Of a stretch of DNA of 43,390 bases, positions 43,227-43,390 are shown piece after piece. The notes under the pieces were generated by a model. It did not search any database, was not told the DNA's origin, and was given only the letters and a program-made list of their open reading frames with translations. Numbering within the stretch: position 1 is the stretch's first letter; the number at the start of each line of letters is the position of its first letter. The stretch is taken from positions 1 to 43,390 of the forward strand of contig CALEUW010000026.1 in assembly GCA_937920725.1 (NCBI GenBank). Direction: 5' to 3'. Made by a program: the position numbers and the translations under genes. The DNA comes from UMGS1601 sp900553335. Lineage in GTDB: Bacteria > Bacillota > Clostridia > Oscillospirales > Ruminococcaceae.

Positions 43227-43255
43227 ATTATATCATGCTTGCCACCTTTTGTCAA
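43227..43255 (-). promoter_or_regulatory. Consensus promoter of the wall-polymer cluster
   Basis: Minus strand: TTGACA (43250-43255), 17 bases, TATAAT (43227-43232). It lies about 110 bases before the first ATG and can serve all five genes down to 35765; no internal terminator is seen. Confidence 0.85.
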
Positions 43256-43301
43256 ACTTTTACATTCGGCGTATCATTATTTAAAACTATGGCGTAACAA
43301 A

Positions 43302-43331
43302 AACGGAAGCAGATTTTGCTCCGCTTCCGTT
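43302..43331. terminator. Terminator after a gene entering from the right edge
   Basis: Nine-base-pair stem AACGGAAGC/GCTTCCGTT. On the minus strand it is followed by TTTTTGTT. Confidence 0.75.
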
Positions 43332-43337
43332 ATCCTT

Positions 43338-43390
43338 TTACCAAAGAACTGCAATGCTCTTTGCATGTGAATTTATCCTTCCGACATCTG
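43338..43390 (-). CDS. C-terminal tail of an unidentified gene, cut by the window edge
   Basis: The minus strand frame ending in TAA at 43338-43340 reads DVGRINSHAKSIAVLW. It ends seven bases before a terminator, as a real gene would. Too short to name. Confidence 0.4.
   Translation of the reverse strand, partial: DVGRINSHAKSIAVLW

Overview
The window reads as a chromosomal segment of a low-to-mid GC, Gram-positive gut or rumen Clostridia bacterium, most like the Ruminococcus/Oscillospiraceae group. The signs are a secreted multimodular GH5 cellulase, CUT1 sugar transporters with a separate MsmX-type ATPase, an RNase Y gene, a T-box-controlled thrS, LicD/TagF-type wall phosphotransferases and many strong GGAGG ribosome binding sites. 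Species cannot be fixed from this sequence. I see no rRNA, tRNA, CRISPR array, prophage or intact insertion sequence.

Layout. 1-1951 (-): 5' part of a GH5 endoglucanase whose 3' end lies outside the window. 2157-4238 (-): EF-G-like GTPase. 4439-5478 (-): three small unknown genes, two of them overlapping. 5582-6061 (+): YfcE-type phosphodiesterase. 6189-6938 (-): XRE regulator with an effector-binding domain and a LacI/CcpA-like palindrome at its start site. 7278-10256 (-): GH95 fucosidase followed by a DinB-like protein. 10503-23793 (-): a ten-gene, 13-kb operon. 24257-26528 (-): T-box leader, small membrane protein, thrS. 27105-28670 (+): rny. 28778-32153 (-): MsmX-like ATPase, RsuA-type pseudouridine synthase, a DUF4830-like protein and a membrane protein. 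32707-35678 (+): a LolD/FtsX-type ABC exporter behind two tandem palindromes. 35765-43117 (-): a teichoic-acid-like polyol-phosphate cluster. 43338-43390 (-): tail of another gene.

The most interesting unit is the 13-kb operon. It starts from a consensus promoter at 23986-24014 with a 185-base structured leader. It encodes two MacB/LolD-type ATPases, one with a C-terminal AbrB-like domain. Next come a 986-residue solute-binding protein with two carbohydrate-binding-like modules and no lipobox, and a CUT1 permease pair. These are followed by a secreted beta-propeller/TPR protein with a C-terminal membrane anchor, a Yip1-type membrane protein, a secreted DUF5696-like protein and a second CUT1 permease pair. 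No FtsX-type permease accompanies the ATPases, so either they energise sugar permeases in an unusual way or they serve another export or assembly task. The GH95 gene just downstream has its own promoter and could release sugar for this system. The MsmX-like ATPase at 28778-29920 is the conventional alternative energiser.

The right-hand cluster combines an IspD/TarI-like cytidylyltransferase, an SDR dehydratase/epimerase, a LicD phosphotransferase with an N-terminal extension and two CDP-glycerol-phosphotransferase-like enzymes. Together these suggest synthesis of an activated polyol phosphate and its transfer to a surface polymer. A 70-base array of hairpins between two of these genes looks like a remnant of an IS200/IS605-type element.
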